This document shows positions 18,187 through 26,484 of a stretch of 64,000 nt of DNA, in pieces (within the stretch, counting starts at the first letter, position 1; every line of letters begins with the position of its first letter). Origin of the DNA: Paralithodes platypus (Eukaryota > Arthropoda > Malacostraca > Decapoda > Lithodidae); the NCBI GenBank assembly GCA_032716605.1, contig CM064512.1, forward strand, positions 22,135,810-22,199,809, read 5' to 3'. Under the pieces are notes generated by a model. The model saw nothing but the letters and a program-made list of their open reading frames with translations. It did not search any database and had not been told where the DNA came from. Both the position numbers and the translations under genes were made by a program.

Positions 18187-19765
18187 TCATAGTATCGTTA
18201 CCTTCTGACCTGTGCAATCATTGTTAAAGAAAACTTTACCTGGGACCTTGAAACCTTCAAACAAGTCAGTGGAGGGCCTCGTGACATTGATACATGCCAC
18301 AGGTTTATTCTGAGGTTTCTTACCTACTTGTGTATTTGCAAGTGCTAGTTTATAGGTAGCTGAAGTCCTACACCTGGGATGTGTACAAGTTAAGATGGGG
18401 TGACCTGTCTTTTTACAATAGGAACAATACATATAATTTGAAGCAGATCCTCGAGCATAGTTATATGCATAAGGAGTATTACTACCACCCACAAACTCAG
18501 AGCGACCAGAGGAAGACGTTACATTAACCTCTTTTGGTTTATGTTCCCTCGGGTGGTACTTATGGATGAGGGAGTAGGCATCCGCAAGTTGGGGCGCCTT
18601 CCTCAGGTCCGTCTCACCTTTGTCCCCGATGTAAACTAGTACCTGTGGTGGTAACCTGCGCTTCCATTCTTCTAATGCAAAAAGGTTAACTAGATCAGAG
18701 AAAGAAGTGAGTGCTAACTTCTCAAGCCATTTATTAAGAGTTCTAATTTTGTCCATTGCAAAGTCTAGAACAGTTTGTTTATCATTTTTTACCATGTTAC
18801 GAAATTGCCGCCTGTAAGACTCAGGAGTTATCTCGTACGCATCTAGAACAGCCTTTTTAACCTCTTCATAATCACTAACGTCCACTAGATTATTTACAAC
18901 GAGAGCAGCCTTACCTACTAGTTTGGGTTTGATAAGCCACATCCACTCCGTCTTGGGTCACTTAAGATGCTCGGCTGTTTTCTCAAAGTTTAGGAAGGAT
19001 TGCTCAGGGTCTATTTCTAGGAATTGAGGTATGAGTGATACATTTTTAGCTAGGTTAAATGACTTATTTTGCTTTTCGAGTTCCAGTCTCTCCCTCTCGA
19101 TGGTCTTAGTTTCTTCAAGTTGAGTAACCTTAGCCATCTCTGTTCCTATCCATCTCTCTAAGCCCCACCTCCTTCTCCAACTTGAAAATCTCTAACTCCT
19201 TAGCTTGTTCTAGTTTCTCCCTCTCGATGGTCTTAGTTTCTTCTAGTTTCGCACGTTCTAACTCATTTTTGGCACGTTCTAACTCGTTAGCTTGTTGTCT
19301 ATCCTTCTCCTTTTGTTCCTCCTTATATTTCAGTTTTATTATCTCTAGTTCCTTAGCATGTTCTAGTTTCTCCCTCTCGATGGTCTTAGTTTCTTCTAGT
19401 TTCGCACGTTCTAACTCTTTCAAGTCTCTAAGTCTTTCATGCTCAAAAGCTAACCTTGATGCAGACCATGGTTCGTGAACAGAAACGGCAGAATACTGTG
19501 TAGTAGTGTCCTCCAAATCTACTGCTGAAGGATCTGGTATTCCACTAGCTGACGTTATTTCTGAAGCTTCTGGGGGGAGGAGTCCCTTACTCATTAATCC
19601 ATTAATAACTAAGTTCTTTATCTGTTGTTTAGTATGAGAACTTTCGAAATGGATGTCAACATTTAAAGCTATGTACTTGCAGATATCCTTGTTCAGATCA
19701 TGTTCACGAAGTTGCTCTAAATCAGGAGCCCTGCAAAATTCCTTTACACTAAATGAGCTAGACAT
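18187..19765 (-). pseudogene. gag of the decayed Gmr1-like element
   Basis: The start is an ATG at 19765 (MSSSFSVKEFCRAPDL), chosen over an in-frame ATG 51 bases upstream that would lie in the leader. The N-terminal half holds Glu/Lys-rich coiled-coil units (EETKTIEREKLE) repeated three times with about 150-bp spacing, an internal duplication. A frameshift lies near 19135 and a TGA replaces an expected Trp codon at about 18960 (HLK-stop-PKTEWMW). The second half, from 18942, carries the capsid-like region and a Cys/His motif (CSYCKKTGHPILTC), ending at the TGA before the protease active site. Confidence 0.82.
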
Positions 19766-19802
19766 GTTGAATGGTTGGCACAAGGAAAAAACAAAAATAA
19801 AC

Positions 19803-19887
19803 CCCGTGAGAACCACCGAACCATTTTTGGTCCTCCATCAAACACGGTAATTATCAGCCACCACCCAACCCAATTATCGCCTTTAAA
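19803..19887 (-). repeat. Leader of the Gmr1-like element, left arm of a palindrome
   Basis: Minus-strand sequence from TTTAAAGGCGATAAT through CCGTGTTTGATGGAGGA to GGTGGTTCTCAC. It recurs in opposite orientation at 28666-28750 with about ten differences. It lies just upstream of the gag ATG. Confidence 0.85.
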
Positions 19888-19943
19888 TTCAACTAATATA
19901 GGTTTGACTCCTGTAAGGAGATAAAGAAAACCTAATATTTAGT

Positions 19944-20246
19944 AGTGGCCCCTCCATCATTGACGAACATGCCTATTACATAAGGCATCCTCTTCAAACA
20001 CTAATCCGCCGTAGTTTGAATCTACCGCGCAGAGCATTTAAAAACTGAGGAGCCTTCATCATGAGCGCACGCGACCTCACTCATGGCTTCAGTCATTATG
20101 AATTGGGTTCTCACTACGAAAAAACTTCGTAAAAAATAAAAACAAAAAGAAAATAAGAATAACTATCCAATAAGCTTTCCATCATATCGTGGATGTACTT
20201 GTGTGGATTTCTGACCAGACGCTGAATCAGGCGTCATTCCTCCTTC
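19944..20246 (-). repeat. DIRS inverted terminal repeat (3' side of element)
   Basis: Runs from AGTGGCCCCTCCATC to GCGTCATTCCTCCTTC and is nearly identical to the reverse complement of 28279-28580. A 47-bp extension (19897-19943) outside it contains a small hairpin (AATATTAGGTTT / AAACCTATA). Confidence 0.93.
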
Positions 20247-20314
20247 ACTGACATATCAAGTAAACCAAAATCCTTAATACATCAACGAATGGGAAGGGGA
20301 CGGTCGGGAGGGCC

Positions 20315-20432
20315 CCAGTCGTCAATGATTACGGGGCCACTACTAAATATTAGGTTTTCTTTATCTCCTTACAGGAGTCAAACCTATAATTTATTAGTGG
20401 CCCCTCCATCATTGACGAACATGCCTGATATC
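20315..20432. repeat. DIRS internal complementary region
   Basis: It holds GGCCACTACTAAATATTAGG through AAACCTATA, the reverse complement of the left extreme end. This is directly joined to AATTTATTAGTGGCCCCTCC, the reverse complement of the right extreme end. This is the junction expected if the element ends were fused in a circle. Confidence 0.85.
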
Positions 20433-20988
20433 TAAGACTGGAGGGGGACATTCGTAATCATATCATAACTCTAGAAAAGCAGATAATAAAAACAACCACA
20501 TAATATTCTTACTTTTTGAAAAATGTATTTAATACGGCGTAGGCCGGAAATATACAAGAAAAAGGGGTTCAGGCAGGTGCGTGCTTCAAAGAAGCCTGCC
20601 CGACAAAAATGGGTAACCCTGAAGATTCTGAACACAGATCTGTAGTTACAAAAGGCACCCCACTCAACGAGTGGTGACAAAAATAATAAGTTATAAGTTT
20701 ATATGTGCACATCATAAACCCCAAAATACATGTGGAGATCAATTGCTAATGAACTCCATTGAACTAATATTACATTGCTTTCGCAGCTAAAAGTACTATA
20801 ACAACACCGTTGTTTTGTACTAAACTTTGTACTAGCACAAATTCTCGCAGAGAAATTTTCATATCACATTTTAACCTTAAATTGTATCACAGCTCTCATA
20901 CTCCGGCGGGGTCTAGGGTGTCCTATGTCAACTGACTGCACCCCCCCCCCCCTTCCGTGAAAATAAACATAAGTGACTGCAGGGCCAC

Positions 20989-23622
20989 CTAGACCCTCTG
21001 CCTTAAAGCTATACATGGTAAGGAAGGTTTGTCTAGAGCAACTGACAAGTATCTAGAGAGAAACGTATGATTAGACGCCCACAACTGTGTGGACGCAATA
21101 TCTTCAACTGAAAAGTTTTTCAGGAAACGTAAAGAGGCCGCCCACTTGCGTAAATCGTGGGCCCTACCCACAACGCCGGGATTACTCTCTTTAATGACTT
21201 CTACCAGAAGAGAGGCTAATCGCCGTTTAAGTAAGCGTTTACCCGTACTCGCTACCCAAAAAGCACCTTGGGGGTTATGAGGAGCTATTCTCAAATATTT
21301 GGTTAGAGCTTGCACTGGACATAAATTATGATGCACCTTTCCCCTTTTTAACGCCGGCACCGTGAACTCAGAAAACACGTGTGCACTATGCTCATTCTTG
21401 GCTACAAACGCCGGGGAGGGTGCAATGGAAATTGAATCATTAAGTCTACCAAACCTAAGACAATTAGGTGTGTTGCTCATCGCCGCCAGCTCAGACACTC
21501 TGTTTCCGGTGGCCAAAGCCAAAAGGAAAACTGCCTTCTTTAAGATTAAAGCAAAGTCTGCAGTATTTTGATACAGACGAGAATGAAGTAAAGACAAAGC
21601 TTTGTCCAGAGACCAAGTAGGCATGAGCTGACGGGGAGGTGGGCGGAGTTTAAAACACGCTCTCATAAATCCTGTTTCCTCCGCCACCGGTATGGATAGA
21701 CCTGTAAGGTCGAAAAAGGGCACTCTAATCGCAGTTAAGTGATTCTTCAAAGTAACCACAGATAAACGTTTCTGCTCAAACAGATAGTTCAAGTAATTAA
21801 AAACCAATGCCACTGAGGGTACAGTTTGTTCCGTTCTAACAATCCAAGAAGTAAAAGCTTTCCAATGAGATTGATATTGTCGCTTAGTAGACTGAGTATA
21901 TTGATTGAGCAATTTATTGGTCACATCCCTACCGTATGGTGCTAGCCACTTGGCCTCCTGAATGTCCATAATGCAAAAGTCAGCGAGGTCTCTAGGTTGC
22001 CAATCGTGTCTAAGTGGAAGTACCCGACCGGGAGCGATACCGGGTCCGGGCACCACATTATTAATTGCTGGTACCACACCTGCGCCGGCCACAGGGGCGC
22101 GATTAGCGAGACTAAGCCTCGATAAACTCGTAGTTTGTTCACTACGTGGCACATTAGTGACGCATCTGGCGGCGGAAACAGATAGATGGAGCTCCATCTG
22201 TTCCAGTCTGTCACTAGGGCGTCTGGCCCCCCTGCCGGCGTTATCGCCCGGCGGGTGAGGTATAGAGGGAGCTTGTGAGTCTCCTCGGACGCAAAAAGAT
22301 CCACTTGTGGATGGGAGAGCTCCGCAATCATTAGGTCGAAAATGGGTTGCTTGAGCTCCCATTCTACTGTCGTGCTCTGTCTCCGGGACAGAGCGTCTGC
22401 CCAGACGTTCGCTACGCCTGGGAGATAAGATGCGTGAAGATAAATATCTAGACTGGTGGCTAGAACAAAAATCTCTTCCGACACGAGTAGCAACTTCCTT
22501 GACCACGTTGACCCTTGTTTCTGAATACAGTGAACTGCATTCAGATTGTCCATTCTGAAGGCCACTGACTTGCCCCGTAACGCCGGGCCGTGAGCCTGAA
22601 GGAAATACAAGGGGACTAGTAACTCTTTGACATTTATGTGAGAGATTTCTAAGTGGGACCAAAGTCCCTGACCCTGGTGCCCCTGATTTGACTGAAATCC
22701 CCACCCTATGGTGCCTGACGCATCCGTGTCTACCCATACCGTTGGAGGAGGAGAGGTCCATGACATGATTGAGTGCAATGTTTCCCTCTTCGCCCAGACC
22801 GCTAGTAAGGTGTGGATTAATTTTGGTATGGGCCATAATTTTCCCGCCGGTAAGAGTGGGAAATATTTGTTGCCTTCCAATATTAATCGTTTTACTTTCA
22901 ACCGGCCCAACTTGACAGTTAGCTGAATCCAGTTGAGAGAGCCGACCAGAGACTCCCAGACTCTTCGTGTCGTAGTCAGACTGTGAAGAAACCTGAACAG
23001 TTTCCTGCGAAACCTGTTGCGATTGTCCACACTCTGACTCAGAGTGAGAGCGGCGGTGTCCCAGACCAGCCCTATCCACTGAATTACATATGAGGGAACA
23101 AGGTTTGACTTTACCAGATTTACCTTGAAGCCTAGAGTTTTGACATGATTTAAAATGATATTGACATGTTTTATGCATAATTGTTGTGTCTCTGCCACCA
23201 CCAGCCAGTCGTCTAGATACCACAACACTCTGATTCCCTGTTTTAACAACGGCATCAGGGCTTGCCGGACTAGTTTCGTGAATAATCGAGGTGCTAGGTT
23301 CAAACCGAACGGCATCCTCTGAAAAAAAAAATGTTGGTGCCTGATCCTCAAGGCCAGAAACCTTTGAAATCTTTTGTTGACCGACACGTGCCAATAGGCG
23401 TCTGTCAGGTCTAGGGAACACATCCAGCCTCCCGGCGGAAGTGTTAGCCTGATTTGATGAACTGTTAACATTCTGAAAGACTCTTTGTAAATGTGAAGAT
23501 TCAGATAAGACAGGTCTACGACCGGCCTCATCTGAACACTGTCCCGTTTGGGAACCAAAAACCGTTTTTTGACGTGAATACAGGGTAATCTGGAGGGACC
23601 GGGATGATGACATTCTTGGCAA
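20989..23622 (-). CDS. DIRS tyrosine recombinase (YR) ORF, overlapping the RT ORF
   Basis: The frame is open for 877 codons, but only the C-terminal third or so (from about 22000 down) looks like protein under selection; the rest overlaps the RT/RNase H ORF in another frame, so the true start is unknown. The YR core has a helical SAM-like N-domain (NQYTQSTKRQYQSHWKAFTS), the first catalytic Arg in LALATGNRVSELAAM, the box H-x-x-R in HDLRKWA, a further His in WASNHTFLS, and the nucleophile Tyr in LSRYLSV. It would integrate a circular DNA copy without making a target duplication. There is no stop within the catalytic domain. It lies directly upstream of the internal complementary region. Confidence 0.88.
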   Translation of the reverse strand: MPRMSSSRSLQITLYSRQKTVFGSQTGQCSDEAGRRPVLSESSHLQRVFQNVNSSSNQANTSAGRLDVFPRPDRRLLARVGQQKISKVSGLEDQAPTFFFSEDAVRFEPSTSIIHETSPASPDAVVKTGNQSVVVSRRLAGGGRDTTIMHKTCQYHFKSCQNSRLQGKSGKVKPCSLICNSVDRAGLGHRRSHSESECGQSQQVSQETVQVSSQSDYDTKSLGVSGRLSQLDSANCQVGPVESKTINIGRQQIFPTLTGGKIMAHTKINPHLTSGLGEEGNIALNHVMDLSSSNGMGRHGCVRHHRVGISVKSGAPGSGTLVPLRNLSHKCQRVTSPLVFPSGSRPGVTGQVSGLQNGQSECSSLYSETRVNVVKEVATRVGRDFCSSHQSRYLSSRILSPRRSERLGRRSVPETEHDSRMGAQATHFRPNDCGALPSTSGSFCVRGDSQAPSIPHPPGDNAGRGARRPSDRLEQMELHLSVSAARCVTNVPRSEQTTSLSRLSLANRAPVAGAGVVPAINNVVPGPGIAPGRVLPLRHDWQPRDLADFCIMDIQEAKWLAPYGRDVTNKLLNQYTQSTKRQYQSHWKAFTSWIVRTEQTVPSVALVFNYLNYLFEQKRLSVVTLKNHLTAIRVPFFDLTGLSIPVAEETGFMRACFKLRPPPRQLMPTWSLDKALSLLHSRLYQNTADFALILKKAVFLLALATGNRVSELAAMSNTPNCLRFGRLNDSISIAPSPAFVAKNEHSAHVFSEFTVPALKRGKVHHNLCPVQALTKYLRIAPHNPQGAFWVASTGKRLLKRRLASLLVEVIKESNPGVVGRAHDLRKWAASLRFLKNFSVEDIASTQLWASNHTFLSRYLSVALDKPSLPCIALRQRV

Positions 23623-23798
23623 TCATCTCCTGGACCAGCGACTCCACCTCTAATGAAACACAATTTGCCGTTGTCGGCTGACGTAAGCGAGGTCGCCGGA
23701 GCCACTGCCAAGTGATGCCTTTGCGTGCCACCATCCGTGCCCAGGTTTTTAACGGCCATGCTTGGTGACACGTTCGGAACGACCCAGTTAGCAGACAA
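21942..23798 (-). CDS. DIRS reverse transcriptase / RNase H ORF
   Basis: The open frame is 618 codons. RT motifs appear in order: FLVPKRDSVQMRPVVDLSYL (about residue 80-100), MCSLDLTDAYWHVSV, RMPFGLNLAPRLFTKLV and the catalytic box LWYLDDWLVV (about 190). RNase H follows with WVDTDASGTIGWGF (about 355), the NVKELL Glu, FRMDNLNAV and WADALSRR. Then comes the segment typical of DIRS elements (VDLFASEETHKLPLY, IAPLWPAQVWYQQL). The first about 75 residues of this frame are not RT-like. The real N-terminal RT residues (VQEMIAKNVIIPVPPD) lie in another frame at 23848-23571. The two frames join at a TCAAAAAAC sequence, so either a programmed -1 shift or a one-base lesion is involved. Confidence 0.88.
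   Translation of the reverse strand: MSANWVVPNVSPSMAVKNLGTDGGTQRHHLAVAPATSLTSADNGKLCFIRGGVAGPGDDCQECHHPGPSRLPCIHVKKRFLVPKRDSVQMRPVVDLSYLNLHIYKESFRMLTVHQIRLTLPPGGWMCSLDLTDAYWHVSVNKRFQRFLALRIRHQHFFFQRMPFGLNLAPRLFTKLVRQALMPLLKQGIRVLWYLDDWLVVAETQQLCIKHVNIILNHVKTLGFKVNLVKSNLVPSYVIQWIGLVWDTAALTLSQSVDNRNRFRRKLFRFLHSLTTTRRVWESLVGSLNWIQLTVKLGRLKVKRLILEGNKYFPLLPAGKLWPIPKLIHTLLAVWAKRETLHSIMSWTSPPPTVWVDTDASGTIGWGFQSNQGHQGQGLWSHLEISHINVKELLVPLYFLQAHGPALRGKSVAFRMDNLNAVHCIQKQGSTWSRKLLLVSEEIFVLATSLDIYLHASYLPGVANVWADALSRRQSTTVEWELKQPIFDLMIAELSHPQVDLFASEETHKLPLYLTRRAITPAGGPDALVTDWNRWSSIYLFPPPDASLMCHVVNKLRVYRGLVSLIAPLWPAQVWYQQLIMWCPDPVSLPVGYFHLDTIGNLETSLTFALWTFRRPSG
23564..23570 (-). other. Second A_AAA_AAC heptamer, inside the RT N-terminus
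   Basis: The minus strand reads TCA AAA AAC GGT in the upstream frame (ending PDYPVFTSK). A -1 slip at A_AAA_AAC continues exactly into the RT frame (RFLVPKRDSVQ). Identical to the heptamer at the end of gag. It could be a real recoding site or a one-base deletion in the A-run. Confidence 0.55.
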
Positions 23799-23868
23799 GG
23801 GTTCGCCGGCTGTACTTCCCTCGGTTCCTCCGGCTCTAAGACAGGCACTGGGAGTGAGAAAGACTTTA
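23571..23868 (-). CDS. Linker/N-terminal RT frame between gag and RT
   Basis: About 97 codons open in the -1 frame relative to gag. They begin with the gag stop region and read PVLEPEEPREVQPANPCLL through VESLVQEMIAKNVIIPVPPD. The last part is the canonical beginning of DIRS RT domains. There is no ATG at the start, so it should be reached by a -1 shift from gag at 23869-23875. It ends in the RT frame through the second heptamer. Confidence 0.65.
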
Positions 23869-26484
23869 GTTTTTTGATGGTGGGTTTGGTGGTGTTGGAC
23901 GCTTCGCCGGCTGGCTGGTGTGGGCCGAAGACTGGCCCTGCCCCGGCTTATACTGGCCGCGTCCCCTCTGTCCTGAAAACCCTCTCTGTCTATGCCTGAA
24001 CTGACCCAGGGGGGATTGGGAGGACTTAGGCGGAAGAAATGGCTTAGAACCCCCTGGCTGAGCTTTAGTAGGAGGCTTAGGTTTGGGGAAGTTAAATGCA
24101 GGTTTCTTAGCCTGTGCGGGACTGTGCTTCACGGCCTGTGCCATGTTAAACACTGTTCGCCATACATCAGGGGACATTAAAGAAGGCGTAAGTACTGGGG
24201 ACATTACCACCTGGTTAGCAATGCGATCAGGCAGCTTGCGAACTAATGACATCCTAAGATCCTGTCGTGCTCGCACCGCCTCAAGTAAGGCTGTGCGTAT
24301 GTCACCTAAGGATTGAATCGACGACTGAAGAATCAGACGCCGGGATAACTCAACTGATCTTCGAGCATCCGCGTCTGCGATTGCCTGAGTAGACCTGAGT
24401 AAAGACTTAGCCACCTGTTGAGAAACTATGTACTGTGAAAACAGGCGGAAAGCTTTTCCCCTTAGCCTAAATTCTCTGTCTAGGTGAGAAGGGGTAGGGG
24501 TAGTGAATGGTTCCTTTAGTTCACAAAGATTAATCTTAGGGGCAGCTAGAAAAGAAAATAAAGCTGACGGAACTCCGCCGGCAGAACCTACCGGCATGGA
24601 GAACCATGAATGTGTATCCTGAGGGATCTGGTGGGAAGATTTAGAAGTGAAAGTGGTTGCAAAGTTTTGAGCCTCTACCTCCCAATCCACCCAAGGTCCT
24701 GGTCCCAACTGTCCCACCTTCAACACTGGATTAGCTGTCTCGTCTGTGACGGTCTGTAAATCTAGTTCAGGAGTAAGAGCCGACAGAGCCTTAATATCAT
24801 TAAACCCATCCAGCTTAGACCAGTCTGAAAAAAGTTTTGAAGCTGAGGCAGGGGGTAAAGCAGGCTTAGATGCATAAACAAAATAATCCTGATGATAATA
24901 ACTAGGTATAGCCTTGATATTTACGTCCAAAACATTACCCAAGGCATCCAATGCCCTTAATTTCTTTGACTTATTTCCCTGGATAAACCACTCACGTGGT
25001 ACCGGGAGTTCCCCTGACAAGGTAGGCTGGGCAAGCTCTGGCTTAGAGGGGTTCAAAGGGACCCATGACTCGTCTGGCCCATAAAGCAGGGGCATAGCTA
25101 CCTTTCTAAGAGGCGCTTTGTCTAGAGGGGGTGGATTAACATCCGTAATGACCCTGACATTTGACGTAGTGAATGCCGCCGTAGCTGGCTTAGAGCTCCC
25201 TGCCGGTGACAGAGTAGGAGGGTTAGGAATCTTAGATAAATCGATTGACGTTATCAGAGGCCGTACCGCAGAACTTGTCAAGGGAGCCCCCAAGTCCATT
25301 GTGGGGTTTTCTCGTTGTTGATTAAAGAATTTTGATAGAGCATGAGTAAGTAACCCATCAATTTCTTGTGCTGTAACAAACTGGTTAGATGCAGAACTTT
25401 CAGGTGAATCAGTATTATCATGGGCGGCGTCCAGGCCTGAGCCTGACCCTTGTCCATCCCTATCTGAAATTAATGACACTTCATCTTGTTCCTCCCGATC
25501 CTCCTGAGAAGACCCCGCCGAGGCAGGGGCACCTTGTTTCCAAGATAAGTCAGGGATAGAGGATGGGGTCGCCGCGTCCCTGTGGACATCGGCTACTGTG
25601 TGACTCGTATGAGTCGGACGTGGATGGTCAGACCCTGGCTGAGCAAACCGCCAAACACCGAGGCTCTGGCCTACGCTCTCTTGAGAGTCTGAAACATTCT
25701 CAATTATTGAATTTCCTGAACTTTCCGTTTCTAGGGTTAAAATATCAATAGGTAAATCTTGTTTAGGGACAGGCGCTTCACTATACTCTGAGGCTGTAAC
25801 AGAAACATTTTCAGGTGTAGAGGTACGATGAGATGCACAAGACTTAGTAGAATGTCGAGAGGACTTCTTATGGGAATCCTTTTTGGAGGATTTGTGGCTA
25901 CGGTGTGACCGCGAACTAGACCTAGGTTTGGAAGAATCACCACCATGACCACTGGGGGAAGCTTCAGTCTTACACTTCTTACTAGCCGGGGAAGAGGCCC
26001 GACTTGAAGACCGCTGTCTGAGAGGTGACCTTGACCTCGATCTCGCCTGCGACGAGGAGGTGGCTGCCGGGGGAGTAGGCTCTCTCGGGCGTTTAGACGT
26101 ATCCACAGACGCTACAGAACCCTGACTAGTCTCTGTCGGCTTAAAACCCGTTACTCTAGAGGTACGTTTAGGGGGAGGGTGCTCTGACAGCAACTTATCC
26201 CAAAGTGGGACGTTGTCACATTGAAGTGACTTATGTGCGACAATGGTAGTGTAGGCCGACATTTGTTGTCTGACCTCTCTCAACGCTACCGCCGCGGTCT
26301 TGTCATTGTCACACAGGACTTTATTGGCTAATTGGGAGCAAAAGGAACAATTAAGTGTAACCCAGAGACCCCTTGAACGGTCTAGACATCTAACACACCT
26401 TATGCAAAGGGTATGCGCAAAAATTGGGATACCCGCGCAAGTAGGGGTAATGCACAGGGCAAAAACTGGGGCCACAGTAGCCAT
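23866..26484 (-). CDS. gag: DIRS gag-like protein
   Basis: An 872-residue ORF starts at ATG 26484. The N-terminus is Cys/His-rich with a possible zinc ribbon (CIRCVRCLDR, CSFCSQLANKVLC). About residues 145-215 are Arg/Ser-rich (RSRSRSPLRQRSSSRASSP) and Ser/Lys/His-rich, a likely RNA-binding or nuclear-targeting stretch. The middle region is Ser/Pro/Asp-rich. The second half (from about 440) is the conserved globular gag part, with VPREWFIQGNKSKKLRALD and LDREFRLRGKAFRLFSQYI. The C-terminus is Arg/Gly/Gln-rich (FRHRQRGFSGQRGRGQYKPG). The ORF ends TCA AAA AAC TAA, a perfect -1 slippery heptamer abutting its stop. No break is visible. Confidence 0.85.
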   Translation of the reverse strand: MATVAPVFALCITPTCAGIPIFAHTLCIRCVRCLDRSRGLWVTLNCSFCSQLANKVLCDNDKTAAVALREVRQQMSAYTTIVAHKSLQCDNVPLWDKLLSEHPPPKRTSRVTGFKPTETSQGSVASVDTSKRPREPTPPAATSSSQARSRSRSPLRQRSSSRASSPASKKCKTEASPSGHGGDSSKPRSSSRSHRSHKSSKKDSHKKSSRHSTKSCASHRTSTPENVSVTASEYSEAPVPKQDLPIDILTLETESSGNSIIENVSDSQESVGQSLGVWRFAQPGSDHPRPTHTSHTVADVHRDAATPSSIPDLSWKQGAPASAGSSQEDREEQDEVSLISDRDGQGSGSGLDAAHDNTDSPESSASNQFVTAQEIDGLLTHALSKFFNQQRENPTMDLGAPLTSSAVRPLITSIDLSKIPNPPTLSPAGSSKPATAAFTTSNVRVITDVNPPPLDKAPLRKVAMPLLYGPDESWVPLNPSKPELAQPTLSGELPVPREWFIQGNKSKKLRALDALGNVLDVNIKAIPSYYHQDYFVYASKPALPPASASKLFSDWSKLDGFNDIKALSALTPELDLQTVTDETANPVLKVGQLGPGPWVDWEVEAQNFATTFTSKSSHQIPQDTHSWFSMPVGSAGGVPSALFSFLAAPKINLCELKEPFTTPTPSHLDREFRLRGKAFRLFSQYIVSQQVAKSLLRSTQAIADADARRSVELSRRLILQSSIQSLGDIRTALLEAVRARQDLRMSLVRKLPDRIANQVVMSPVLTPSLMSPDVWRTVFNMAQAVKHSPAQAKKPAFNFPKPKPPTKAQPGGSKPFLPPKSSQSPLGQFRHRQRGFSGQRGRGQYKPGQGQSSAHTSQPAKRPTPPNPPSKN
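23869..23875 (-). other. A_AAA_AAC slippery heptamer at the gag stop codon
   Basis: The minus strand ends gag with TCA AAA AAC TAA. The heptamer A_AAA_AAC is in the correct phase for a -1 shift, and the -1 frame leads into the RT N-terminus. The same heptamer class drives gag-pro shifts in some retroviruses. Confidence 0.7.

Larger units (their letters stand above)
13821..19893 (-). mobile_element. Second Gmr1-like Ty3/gypsy element, decayed (gag-PR-INT-RT-RH order)
   Basis: Reading the minus strand: leader (19887-19766), gag, protease, integrase, then (after a later hAT insertion) reverse transcriptase and a truncated RNase H. Integrase precedes RT, confirming the Gmr1-like order seen at 1-3169. 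The integrase C-terminal module is separated from RT only by the 1.4-kb hAT insertion; removing it with one target copy reconnects the reading frame. Several stops and frameshifts make it non-functional. No LTR is visible. The leader side is interrupted by the DIRS insertion and the 3' side ends within RNase H. Confidence 0.85.

Noticed and set aside
20989..23622. A single 877-residue protein from the first ATG of the recombinase frame
   Set aside because: The N-terminal two thirds overlap the RT/RNase H frame and look like shadow translation; only the C-terminal recombinase part is supported.
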